Shown piece by piece: positions 9,801 through 21,515 of a stretch of 33,297 bases of DNA. The translations under genes were made by a program, and so were the position numbers. The notes beneath the pieces are model-generated. The model was not told the origin of the DNA, made no database searches, and saw only the letters and a list, made by a program, of their open reading frames with translations. Source of the stretch: Elysia marginata (taxonomy: Eukaryota; Mollusca; Gastropoda; Plakobranchidae). Location of the stretch: contig BMAT01009247.1 of the NCBI GenBank assembly GCA_019649035.1, forward strand, positions 5,698 through 38,994, written 5' to 3'. Position 1 is the first letter of the stretch, and the number at the start of each line of letters is the position of its first letter.

Positions 9801-12800
9801 AAGAATTTTGGTGCGAGTTATTCTGATACTTCAGTCGAGAAAGTTTTGAGTGGGTTCTTGCCCAGTGAGCCCCATCACACACGGCAGGTGTTGAAAACCG
9901 CCTCTTTGCCTTGTTAATGCCATAAACTAGACTACTAAACCCACTAGATGTATTGGCATTTTCAATACTAAAGTCATATGGAAGTCGACTCAAAACGGGT
10001 TCTGTGTTTTCTTTTTCCAATACAATGTTTTGGTTTTCTTCCTCGTTTTCTTGAAAAATTTTAGTATCATTTTCCGTATACATGCCGTTGCAAGGTTTCA
10101 GATATGATGCTAGGTCTTGTTGGAGTTCATACATCTTTACGATAAGATCTTTGGAATCTACAGTAGGATATGACCGAGCCGGGCTGCTTTGATTGCTTTT
10201 TTTCAAACTAGCTATCTCCTCTGACTTACTCGATCTTTCTTCTTCTTTGACTTGACTTTCATTGAATTTAACAAAATCTGGCGGTGGTGTACCTTTTTCT
10301 ATACACTCTTTATGACTTGCAAATTTTGCACTGGTACAGATTGTCGTTTGGGCTAATAACTGTCCATTATGAAGGTCTGAGAAAGGCGCTCGCAGTTTTT
10401 GGTAATTAAGAGGAGAACTCGTAACTGAAACTTCATTTCCTTTTGAACACTCAGGGTAGAGGCTAGACTTTTCTACATGTAATTTTCCTGTCTCAGACTT
10501 ATGAGGAGCCTCAAAGTTTTGATTCAAAGCTTTATCGAAACTAAATTGAAAATTTGTTTTTGTTCCAACGGTAGGGGTAAAAGACTCGGGGCTATCTATT
10601 TGTTTATTTTCTGAGTCACCTACCGATGCTTTCAGTGATACCAGTTTTTCAGTTCTTTTAGAATATGGTGACATACGCGTAGCATCTCTCCAACTCGACG
10701 GTGCGTACCGCTCCGGGACTCTTTTATCAACACTGATAGGGTTAAGGTGCTTTTCAAACTGTTTTGGAAATAGAGTCAAACCAACGCCAGGATCTTTGGG
10801 AAAGGCTAGTTCCTTTATCTCAGTTGCTTGTTCATCCTGAAAAGGGCTTAATGTCTTATTTGGTTTCTGTTTGTGCCTGTTATCTATATGCAGCAATTCA
10901 GCTTCAATAAGCTCTATTGTTTCATCTATAACATTGAACTTGAAAAAGCTTCCATCTTTATTTGAGTTGTTCGGGATACATTCACTGTTTGTAAAAGGTG
11001 TCTGTTTATGAGAAGAATCTCTCTTATAATTCCAGCCCGAATGCCTGTAAAGCGCACGATTAAAATCTTCTTCAGCGGTGTAGTTTGGATTCCCGGGGCC
11101 AGTCTTTACACTTAACGAAGTATCCGTGTACGTAGAAGAGATGTGACTTCCTACCCATTCAGTCTGAGAGGACACTTCGTAACATGTTACACCCGTCTGG
11201 GTGAACTTATCGAAAACGTGAACGTGTTCACTTGCCTTTGTCTGCTGATGTGCGTGACTGCAACTCATGCACGTAGTCCCGTTGTGCTCATCTACAAAAT
11301 GGGGATTATTGCGGGCGTTCCAGCTTTCTTCACTACACTGCGTTCCCTTATCTTTGGCCAGAAAGTAATATGCGTGGAGCGGGTTCAATGAATGTGATAG
11401 GCAAATTTGCCCAGGATCGTTGGAATGAGAACCAGATGCCTGGACCGCTCGGCTAATAGTATGAACAGCGTTTCGAAAATTATCGCCCTCATCACTCAAA
11501 CTACCTTTTTTAGGACTTGATGAAAACAAGATATTGGGGTTGAATCCATTTCCCTTAAGCGATACTAGTGATGACGAGCTCGAATTTCTTCTGAAAGGGT
11601 TCGCACCAAGTAGAATGTTTTTCGTAAAGTTACTGATGGGCCTTTGGTTCAAAGTAAGCTTTACTGTTGATGGGAATTCGTCAACGTCTGTCTCTGACTG
11701 GTAGTCGCTTCCACCTGGCATAGACAGATTACCTTTTGACCCTGACCTGCCAGTGAAGGTGAAGGCCGAGCGGGACGAGCCTGGACTAGACTCAATGCTT
11801 CTCGGGACTGACATCGGCGTTGAAGTTTGTGATGAGAACTGTTTTTCGTTTTGAATTACAGTGAGAAACGGTTTGGCAGAGTGAGAAGGGCTTTCATCGC
11901 CTATACCCTTTGGGATCTGATGGACCTGCACATTAGACTTCGAGTCTGCTGGTTTTTTATTTTTGCTATGAACAGGTGGAGTTTGTTTGTCTAATGGTCT
12001 TATTTCTGCTTCTCCAGAGCTTTGAGGAGTATGCTTTTGTTTGGATAACTGTTCAGCATAATGATGATCGTCTTTTTCTTGAGCACGAGGCTTTGAATTA
12101 CAACATCGATGTTGACAACAACAACAGTGTTGTTTTTCGAATGTATCATGATCATTCATATCGTAACTGCTACGGCGAAGGTTGTTGTGTGGTCTCCTAT
12201 CATTGCTCATGTTATGAACCGTATAAACATTTTCTCCACCTTCACGAGCTTGGTGGTGGCAAACATGTGAATGATATTGTCGATGTTTACTATGACGTCT
12301 TGTTTGGTTTTCCCTATCCATACTGAAAGTAGGAGTTAAAGATAACGGGCTGGATGGAGATTTTGACGGCGACACACTTCTAGAAAGTCGATGATCCCTT
12401 GCTTTGCCTCTTTTTCTGTGGGAACTTTCCAGATTAGTCTCGTTCGCCTCAATCAAATACGATTTCTTTCGATGAGGACTAGGAGACCGAGAACTGTTTT
12501 TGCTGGCAAGGAAATCATTTATAATTATGGGTTTTTCTTCAGAAAAAGAGGCTCTCCTGGCTGATCCGCGGCGCTTGCTCAAGTCACATGGTAGTAAATT
12601 GTCGTCCTCATTGTCAGGGTTGGACACATGATTGTTCAGCTCTCGAAGCCTTTCCTCTGAGATGCGCCTAAGCCTCGCGACTGTTGGAACGTCAAGTGAG
12701 AATCGCCGTTGCTCCAGCGGCTTATCGTTGATACTCAACTGAGGAAGTTGACTGCTGCCACGCCTTTTTTCTAGAAGTTTCTGACTGGTAGGCGAGAGTC

Positions 12801-15800
12801 TTAATTTATGCTCTTGTCTGTTGTGTCTGGTTTTGCCTCCACTTTTAGATTTTCCAGAGTTCTCTGAACAAACCTCATCATCTGTTTCCTTAGATGACGC
12901 CGTTCCCTCAGTGTCAAGACTGTCCTGCTGGTTGTCAAGCTGACCTACTTCTATTACCGTTACTGGAGATTGAGGGATGGGTGACAAGGAAGAGGAGGAG
13001 CATCTAGATAGAGGGATATTGAGATGATTACCCTCTTGCGGCAGTGTGGCAAGTTCCTGACACTTTCTATTGCCATCTGAGTCTTGGTCAACATCTTCCA
13101 AAACTATTGAAACCATAGCAGGCTCAATGGACTTGAGAGGGGGGTTTCGTTTGTGCAATACCTCGGCATCGCCAACTGCACCCCTCAGATGACTAATGCT
13201 GTTTGTATCAGACTGTTCTTGGCGTGTTTTAAGTTTATTTTGAAGGTTGCCATCTAGGTGTAAACTACGGTTTAGTCCAAACTGCATGATATCAGCAACC
13301 TCCAAGCTGTCACCTGATGTAATAGAGATTGATTGATTCATCTGATTGGTTTTGTGTGATGAAAATGTACCTATTCTTTCCTGCTGCATAGCTGGATCCG
13401 TTTTGTTTCCTATATACTTGGCAACACTGTTTGAGGGTTCTTTGGGCCTAGAAACATAATCATTGGCATTTTTCACGGCAGACAAGTAGTTCTGATCATG
13501 CTTATTTTTTTCCTCTGAAACATCATTGCAGTTAGATTGATCTACTTTGTCTTCTTCTACTTCCAGGCGAGAATAGCTTTTAGCAAGATCATGTTTTAGA
13601 TTGAGATTCTGACCATTTTCATTCAGATCTTGTTCTGGAACACTTTCTGCACCGTTTAATTTTTCTTTTCGTTTTCTATTTGAACTTTGGCGTTTGTGAA
13701 CCTTGTCAGTATTTTTCTGTTCTGTGTGAGGAAGCGCTCTTCTTTTTGGCTGTCTTACAGTTTGCTGAAGTTGGGGTGGAATCTGTTCCTGTTGTTTACG
13801 GTATGCTGACGTCTGCTGCCACTCGGGTGTTTCCAATTTAACATGAGCGTCAATCATTTCGGAACAACTACTGAGAGAGTCGCTCTCTGATTGATTACTC
13901 CCGCACCGCGACTGCTCTGAGGTAGTGCTTTTACCGCTACTCGACATTGTATCTGAGATAAACATTTGCAGACGCGCCTCTTTGTCAAACGGATCAAATC
14001 CTGATTTTCTTATACGCAACTCATCTTCTTCCGTTAGAGTCTCCAGGTGCAGGGGCAGAGATTTCTGCCTGGCAGTAGCGAACTGCCTCATTTTGTTGAC
14101 TCTAGAACTGAGTGGACCTCCCTGGGGCATTTGACTTGAAGTCGGTGAGTGAGCAACAATGTAGTCACCTATACGTTCATTTCGAGAGCCCAAATCGCCT
14201 CCTTTTGGCAAGTAACTGGCTGCCTCATCCAGAATAGAAGAAATGGAGCTTACATGGCTGTCATGTCTTTGTAAAAGATGTTGCGGTCTATACCCAGACT
14301 TTTCCCCACCCGTTGCTGCCTGGTATCGATTGATATTACCTGGTTCAAACTGTCCGACGCTTTTGCCATGGTGGAGTCCTCGTCCAGCAGCATCCTTAGT
14401 CTCATTGTTTGTTGCTACTGCGGTATCGCTATTCCCCCTCCCAGTCCCAGAGTTTGACTCAGAATGAGCTCTTGAAATTTTGTTGTACCAGTCTTTGAGA
14501 AAGCGTTCTGGAAGGAAACCCTCCGCAGCGCCGAACCCCAAACCCATAAGCACTCTTTCGGCATGGCTAGGACTGAAAGGTTGCGCAAATACATTAATCG
14601 CACCTTCAGAGGCCGAGCCAGTGGCTGTGCTATCAATACTCGCTATCCGCTGCATCGTTGGATTTACAGACAGAAATGTAGCAAGGTTTGGATGCTGCTC
14701 GGGCAGGTTGTTTGGAGAGGCAGGAGATATTGACCCAACAGGAGACGCTCTAAGAGACCCGTTCTCCATGCTTATTGAGGACACAGAAGAAACCATAGAT
14801 GATTTGGAATAGGAATCGCTAGTCTGATGTCTATTTGTTGACCCAGAAAAGCGGTCGTCGTTTGGTCCTCTACGCAGGTTATATCTTTCTGAAGCAGAAT
14901 TCCATTGAGGCCTTTTGGAAGCTTGGGGCTCCTCCTCGTCAGGGATGATTAAGTCTTTGCGGCGCTTTTTCTCAAAGTTGTCTTTTTTGGCGGAGAGTAC
15001 TGGAGATGAAGTGGCCGACGCTGGTGCGCTACCCGATTCTCGTTGTAGGAGCTGCTTACGTTGCAAGCGCTGTAACCTCTCTAGCAAAGCCTCGTTCCCG
15101 GACAACATTTCTGATTGCTCATAATTACGCCTTTGTTTTTTCAGCGCAGACTTGAGAGGAAGTGGCTGATCTTGGGGAGTTTGGCTCTGTCCGACAACGC
15201 GGTGAAAAATCTTCTCCAGGTATAACTTATCGGCCGCATCGAGATTCCCTCTCGAGCCCAAAAACTCAATGCTGTCAATAAGCTTGCCTGTGATGGACTG
15301 AACGTCACCAGCCCTGCCATAACTGTCTTGGGAGAAACGACGCTGGTATTCTGCCAACTCATCATCTCCCCCTGCAGCCGCCGCCCCCGCGCTCGAGCGT
15401 GACGTCGACGTGCTGGTTGTTGAGCTCTGCCTAGATATTCTCTGGCGCCTGGAAGAGGAGCTCCCAGCCGTTGTGCCAACTCTCCCTGGGTATACTGTAG
15501 TACCTCCACCGCCTCCTCCCATCCACATGTGTCGCCCACTGGAGCCAGCCCATCCCACACTAGGACTGTAGCGGTTGTCAAAAAGTCTTAACGAACTGTT
15601 GAATGAGTCCGAAGAGCTTCTAGAGAAGCACAAGGATTCGACCTCTTCAAAAGTTGAAGCAGAGGATGCAACACTTTGGGGGCTTTTGCGGGACGTTGTC
15701 TTCCAGAAGTCGTCGTCCCAAGAGAAAAGTTGATTCTGTCTGCGCTGGGGACCGCCAGGGTTCTCCCAACTAAGACGAAGGTTCTCGGCAGTGCGATACC

Positions 15801-15808
15801 TCTGCAAA
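3841..15808 (-). CDS. Giant single coding exon, disordered Ser-rich scaffold protein, candidate ITPRID/KRAP-like family member
   Basis: An uninterrupted frame of almost 4000 codons runs from the acceptor at 15809-15810 to TAA at 3841-3843. No stop in about 12 kb makes coding certain. The frame could be extended to an ATG at 15861, but those first residues (hydrophobic, then SFLPS) lie across a polypyrimidine-AG acceptor and are probably intron. Visible parts: a Gly run (115-120), a DDELAEYQRRFSQDS stretch (about 166-180), a short amphipathic Leu/Gln/Arg helix (254-275), an ERVLMGLGFG...FLPERFLKDWYNKI motif (435-462), RRxS repeats (1033-1105), a CCCC-QHR-CC cluster (1246-1254), TQT motifs (1505-1568) and acidic/Ser-rich tracts to the end. 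No enzyme fold, signal peptide or membrane segment is seen. Vertebrate KRAP/ITPRID2 is about 1260 residues and shares an LGFG...IPxRFF core that binds IP3 receptors. Here only this core is recognisable, the second Phe is Leu, and the C-terminal SSFA2 coiled coil is not visible. Family assignment is therefore tentative. The exon may instead end at a phase-0 donor at 3863-3864. Confidence 0.95.
8290..8583 (-). other. Block of mixed hydrophobic composition in the giant protein (about residues 2426-2523)
   Basis: Includes GSATRPFLAVSRMSNLYADD, an SPIP motif (2461-2464) and a helix-like VPLQRRVLQKAFSESW stretch. Its composition is less Ser/acidic-biased than the flanks, so it is a likely conserved binding segment. 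No family is recognised. Confidence 0.35.
11155..11349 (-). other. Tandem LC8 (dynein light chain)-like TQT motifs (residues 1505-1569)
   Basis: Three motifs occur in 65 residues: KGTQC (1505-1509), KFTQT (1552-1556, an exact KxTQT consensus) and VSSQTE (1563-1568, degenerate). LC8 binds disordered partners through such TQT motifs, often arranged in tandem. A CMSC-HAH Cys/His stretch lies between the first and second. Confidence 0.45.
12100..12129 (-). other. Cys/His cluster H-CCCC-QHR-CC (residues 1245-1254)
   Basis: Six cysteines in nine residues, flanked by His-rich stretches (HSHVCHHQ upstream, DDHHYAEQ downstream), in an otherwise Cys-poor Ser-rich protein. Such clusters are often S-palmitoylated or bind metal. 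Spacing does not fit a classical zinc finger. Confidence 0.4.
12547..12765 (-). other. Cluster of RRxS basophilic-kinase motifs (residues 1033-1105)
   Basis: Five RRxS sites lie within 73 residues: RRGS (1033), RRFS (1052), RRIS (1065), RRGS (1097) and RRAS (1102). RRxS is the PKA consensus and is also used by other basophilic kinases. Further RRxS copies occur elsewhere in the protein (RRFS at 174, plus RRHS, RRSS, RRNS, RRFS, RRLS and RRFS downstream). This suggests a heavily phosphorylated scaffold, inferred from sequence alone. Confidence 0.5.
14476..14559 (-). other. Candidate ITPRID/KRAP-like IP3-receptor-interaction motif in the giant protein (residues 435-462)
   Basis: ERVLMGLGFG is followed by a five-residue spacer and then FLPERFLKDWYNKI. 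Known family: KRAP/ITPRID2, ITPRID1 and TESPA1 carry an LGFG...IPxRFF segment that contacts IP3 receptors. Seen here: LGFG, the proline, Arg and first Phe at matching spacing. The second Phe is Leu, and the GI.I..FL / ENP..AL continuation of the vertebrate domain is not apparent. The motif is preceded by Ser-rich sequence, as in KRAP. Assignment rests on this short match and needs a profile search. Confidence 0.4.
15037..15102 (-). other. Short amphipathic/coiled-coil-like helix (residues 254-275)
   Basis: Residues NEALLERLQRLQRKQLLQRE have Leu at helical spacing with Arg/Gln/Glu between, the strongest helix signal in the N-terminal third. A KKRRK basic patch follows near residues 298-302, a possible nuclear-localisation or acidic-lipid-binding patch. 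Confidence 0.5.
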
Positions 15809-15861
15809 CTGGGAAGAAAAGACATAGACCTGGTCAGAATGTACATGATTATACTCAACAA

Positions 15862-16974
15862 ATTTGACCTTTTTACATTATTTCATATAAGTCTTCAAGC
15901 CAGTTCACATTAAAATTACAAAGTTGAGTATACATCGTTATCGCTTGAATCCATTACAGGTTGTCATAAAAAAGAGTGTTCAAATATCTAAGTTATGCAT
16001 TTACAATGTGAAACCCTTCGCGCCGAAAGTTTTCCTCTTTTGAGAATCGCAGAGATAAGGTTGTATATTGCACACAACAGAATAAAGTTCAAGCAGGATA
16101 AAAGCAAACCCGTTTAAATTGACATGATTTTTCCGGTTTAAAAGGAAAGCAGTGTACCTGAATGTTAGGAAGGACATTAGTCCAAACAAAACGATGTAAT
16201 CATGCTAAAGCTATAACCTCAAAGATCTGTAAAGAAAAGTCACTTTTCCTCCTCTTTTCCGTCAATACTTCATATACTCTTTTTTCTCGGCACTTTCTTT
16301 CTCTAAATCTTTTATCAGTTGATTCATTTATTCTCTCATTCATTCATTCTTTATTCTTAAAAAAATACAACGTGTCTATTTTCAATCTTTTATTAGTGTC
16401 ATTCTAAAATGATCTCTTTATAATAGTAATTATCGTCTATAAAATCATAAAAAATAGATACGTTTACTCCAAACAAGATCACACAGAGACTTTTGCTATT
16501 ATAAGGCACAAACTATTGTATGGAACAACGTGGTATTTCTCTTCGACGAGAAGGTATGGATTATTCGACGCGTCAATGCGTTTCTATGGAGACGCGACCC
16601 ACCCTAGAAGGAAACGGCTTAGATTACCCGTGGTCGTGACTGAAAGCTTACACTGCCGATTGCAGTGTGATATTTCAATAATTAGCTTACTGTGCGCCTT
16701 TCCTTCTTGCTTTATTTTTGTCTGTTTTTTATTCTAATTCGCTTTTCATCATTCTCTATCTCCTTTCAGTTCACGCCTCGCTAATCACCGGTTCCTGTGA
16801 AAAAAAACTATCTTAGTAGGATATAATTATGCTTATTGTTTTTTGTCTGTTCTCCTGTCTTTGCGCAACTGTGTCTTTCTAGCCCTCTCTATCTTTTTTT
16901 CTCTTAATATTTTTGGTCTGATGTTGTGTTTTTCCGTTCTCGCTGACACCATTTTCTGTCTGTATTTCTTTGTA
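15862..16974. other. Intronic sequence without recognised feature
   Basis: AT-rich, with a GC-richer patch around 16516-16670 that includes a CACTGC-GATTG-type hairpin (CACTGC CGATT GCAGTG, about 16650-16667). No gene seen. Confidence 0.5.
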
Positions 16975-17216
16975 TTTCTCTCTCTCTATCTATCTATTTA
17001 TCTGTCTATTCATCTATCTACCTACTTACCTGCTACTTATCTACCCACCTACCTACCTATCTGTCTATCTATCTACCTACCTACCTACCTATCTATCTGT
17101 GTGTCTATCTATCTATCTATTTATCTATTTATCTATCTATCTACCTGCTACTTATCTACCTACCTACCTATCTATATGTCTATCTATTTATCTATATATC
17201 TATTTATCTATCTTTA
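16975..17216 (+). repeat. (CTAT)/(CTAC) tetranucleotide array
   Basis: About 240 bp of interleaved CTAT, CTAC and CTGT units on +. It contains a higher-order duplication: the ACCTGCTACTTATCTACC motif appears twice. Confidence 0.95.
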
Positions 17217-17229
17217 GAGACAGCCCAAC

Positions 17230-17285
17230 AGTTTGCCTGAAGAGTGCGTCCCGGCCGGAGACGATTGCAAAACAATTTAGTACGG
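17230..17285 (+). mobile_element. Possible retroelement 3'-end fragment (Penelope/LINE-type CCTGAAGA...GATTG signature)
   Basis: The stretch GCCTGAAGAGTGCG ... CCGGCCGG ... GATTGCAAAACAAT directly follows the CTAT array. It resembles the GCCTGAAGA-hairpin-GAAACG-type tails I associate with Penelope-like elements and some LINEs. It is short and no ORF is attached. Recognition is by pattern only. Confidence 0.25.
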
Positions 17286-17286
17286 T

Positions 17287-17787
17287 AAGCAAAAAAATGT
17301 AAGGAAATTTACAGTACTACATATCTATCTACTTTCTGCCTTTGTCTTCCGAAGTAATCGATTAAGCCAATTACAGTCCTCGACCTTTTAGCAGAGCATA
17401 GAGCGGTTAACAGACAGAAAAATGGACTTCTTGTGCAAAAGGTAGGCCTACGATGCGTTATGATTATGCAGGAAACAGTTTCACAGCAAATCTTATCTGT
17501 GCATGAAGACTTTATAGGCAGAAAAAAGATAAGAACAATAAATGTTTTTGGAACTAGGACTGAATTTCTAACCGCAGCTATAGCTATGATTCTCCTGTGA
17601 GCCTTAATTCTATTTTGTAAATTGCATCAACTATAACTGTTACAAAAGTCATCGCAATAAAAACACAACCCCTACAAAATGAAGCTAGTTTTATAATTTT
17701 AGGAAACAAAGAGGTATATATTTGTGTGTCCAAAGCAAGTCACTTTGTTGGTTCTGACCAATGAATGCTTTGTTGAGATTTTTCAGG
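17287..17787. other. Intronic sequence without recognised feature
   Basis: AT-rich, with no coding frame, repeat or RNA gene seen. It ends in an acceptor-like GAGATTTTTCAG just before the relic at 17788. Confidence 0.5.
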
Positions 17788-18203
17788 CCACATGCATCGA
17801 AAGAGGAGAAAATTATGGATTTCTTCAATTATCTGGCGATGAGCTGTATTAAAGGAGATGCGCTCTTCCCACGATTTGTTTTTGGTCTGTGATGAACTAC
17901 ATCAAGGCAAACGACCAACGGATGTGAAGATATCAAAAGCAGCTCAAATCATTATTCCATACTGCACACCTCAACATAATTATACGAACTGAAAAAAACA
18001 TTTGAGCGCATTGCCAAGAGATCACACCCGAAGATGAAATCAAAGGAATTAAAACGAAAGATAAACAGCATCACCGAAATAATCGCACAAATATACAGGA
18101 ATAGAGAAATCTGCTGTGACGAGTACGTAGAACAAAGGTCTAAAGAAACCAATCCTTAACTTCGTAAAGAAATACGTGCTAGGTTGCAACCTGTAGAACA
18201 GTA
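17788..18203 (+). pseudogene. Frameshifted coding-like relic of unknown family
   Basis: Three consecutive + strand segments read like protein. The first runs 17788-17871 and includes KIMDFFNYLAMSCIKGDALF. The second runs 17870-17989 in the +1 frame (HDLFLVCDELHQGKRPTDVK, then ISKAAQIIIPYC). The third runs 17998-18156 in the original frame (FERIAKRSHPKMK, KRKINSITEIIAQIYRN, CCDEYVEQRSKETN), and a TAA is followed by 14 more codons to TAG at about 18203. One inserted base in a C run and one missing base in an A run would explain the shifts. Composition is globular, unlike the simple-sequence flanks, and an acceptor-like CAG lies at 17784-17786. I do not recognise the family. It could be a decayed gene copy, a transposon-encoded ORF, or a real exon with assembly errors. 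Confidence 0.4.
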
Positions 18204-19989
18204 GTTTTAATTTTGATGAAAACCAATCAAGATGCCCAGTTTAAATAAAAACCGTTTGAATGTTTTATCCTCTGCATAATGTCTTGCTGAAACCCGTGGT
18301 GAGCAGGGGTGACAAAAGCACTGCAAATCTTACTGAATAAGTTTTCACTGTCCTTTTGCTAAATGGAAGAGGCAACGTTTCGACTCGATTACTTATGAAA
18401 AGATATCAAGCGATTATTTAGTGGTCCAATTTGTATTTAAAAGCGAACTGACAATTTTTGTCAACTTTTGTATTTTTTCCCTTCTGATAAAAATACAACC
18501 TGAATTTCTGCAGTCTTCCCATAAAGCGTTTTTATCAGATTTCGCCACAAACAATCTGTTTCGCCGCGGGTAAAATTTTTTATATCGTTAATTGCGGAAC
18601 AGCGCAACTGGATTACTGCATTTTATCCTTCTTTCTGAAGGATGGGCTTTTCACACAAAAAGAAATAGCTCAAGATATCATGACTTTCTAAAATGGCTAA
18701 GCCAATAACCAAGTATATCAACGGATTCTTTTTTGTATTTATTCCGTTTTTCTTTCAAAATACAGAGTAATTGGTATATTCAATTTAATGGTACGTTTTA
18801 ATCAATAGATACAGGAATTTGAAAGACATAGTATTATCTTCTCCTCATCCTTTTCTTTCTCTGTTTCTACCATAAACTAAATTTTTATCACCTTCTGTCC
18901 CTGCCTCTTTTGACTTACATTTCTTTGGTCTCTTCATATTCTCTCCTTGTCCATATCTTCACCTAACCTACAGCAAAATGGAACCGTCTGTTTCTTAAAG
19001 GAACGCCAGGCAATTATGCCACGTGAAAGGCAATATAATGTTCTTTTTTACACCTACTTTCATAATTTTTTTATACCATTACGTCAATAGTTTATGCAAT
19101 GATCATTAAGATTACACTTTTTGCCATTAAATTAGACAGCATATCTCAGTATTTCCAATCATTATAAATTTGAGCCATGTATGGTTCGTGTGAATGTATT
19201 TATAGCACAATATCGAGTTATTGAGTTCATATTCAGCAGATATTCCGATTCTTTGAAGAACATGATATGCGAGAAAAAGGCGTACACGTATTGGACCGAT
19301 TTGCAAAAAACAAGTCCTTCAGGGAATAATAATCCGCCAGGTATTGAAAAAGTTGATATACCCTCCCGCCACCAGGCTTAATGAGTCGCATGGCGGACAT
19401 TTTGGTTTTTAAAAATAGATTCTTGTCTAAACTTTTTGCTAAAAAAAGTTTTAATCCTTGGTGTTTCAGAAAAATACATTTTTCAAAATATTATCGCATC
19501 GTAATGTAAGTATTGTGACTTACAAATCAGTTAGATTGGAAAGTACACGTTTGTAGAGTCACGCAATTCGGTACGTCAATGTCAACTTAAACTTTTTGTT
19601 TCTCTTTGACCAGTTTTCATTGTTTCGTTTTCCACAGTACATACTCTAAGATAAGCAAAAGAACAACAACAACAAAAAAGCTTCACAGTCGCTAGCCTTG
19701 ACAAACGATGTCGCATCACTGGCTCAGTCCGAATTTGAGCTTAGCCTAGAGAACGATATTTCCGACAAAGTTCGATTATACGAGTACTTACTGCAGCTGC
19801 TGTGGAAACCCACTCGATTTAGAAAAATCTAACTCTTTCATGAATGTAACGTGAGCTGTATATTCTCATAACTATATTTCATGAAGTATTTATCCTATTA
19901 ATTAATTTGTTAAACATTTAATTTAACGTATAAACATTTTCCTTGCAAGTGTTTTCTAAAACGTCCACGCCCACATGCAATTTCAGAAT
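18204..19989. other. Intronic sequence without recognised feature
   Basis: AT-rich. A pyrimidine-rich stretch lies at about 18838-18962. Only short random frames on both strands, and no RNA gene seen. Confidence 0.5.
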
Positions 19990-21338
<1,349 letters not shown>

Positions 21339-21515
21339 NNNNNNNNNNNNNNNNNNNNNNNNNNNNNNNNNNNNNNNNNNNNNNNNNNNNNNNNNNNNNN
21401 NNNNNNNNNNNNNNNNNNNNNNNNNNNNNNNNNNNNNNNNNNNNNNNNNNNNNNNNNNNNNNNNNNNNNNNNNNNNNNNNNNNNNNNNNNNNNNNNNNNN
21501 NNNNNNNNNNNNNNN
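21339..21515. other. Assembly gap (177 N)
   Basis: A run of N exactly at the junction between the two copies of the duplicated segment. True size and content are unknown. Confidence 1.

Noticed and set aside
16975..17216. CRISPR-like array
   Set aside because: Continuous 4-bp units without spacers. It is a microsatellite.
16843..17302. Tyr/Leu/Ser repeat frames (+)
   Set aside because: CTAT/CTAC microsatellite read in different frames.
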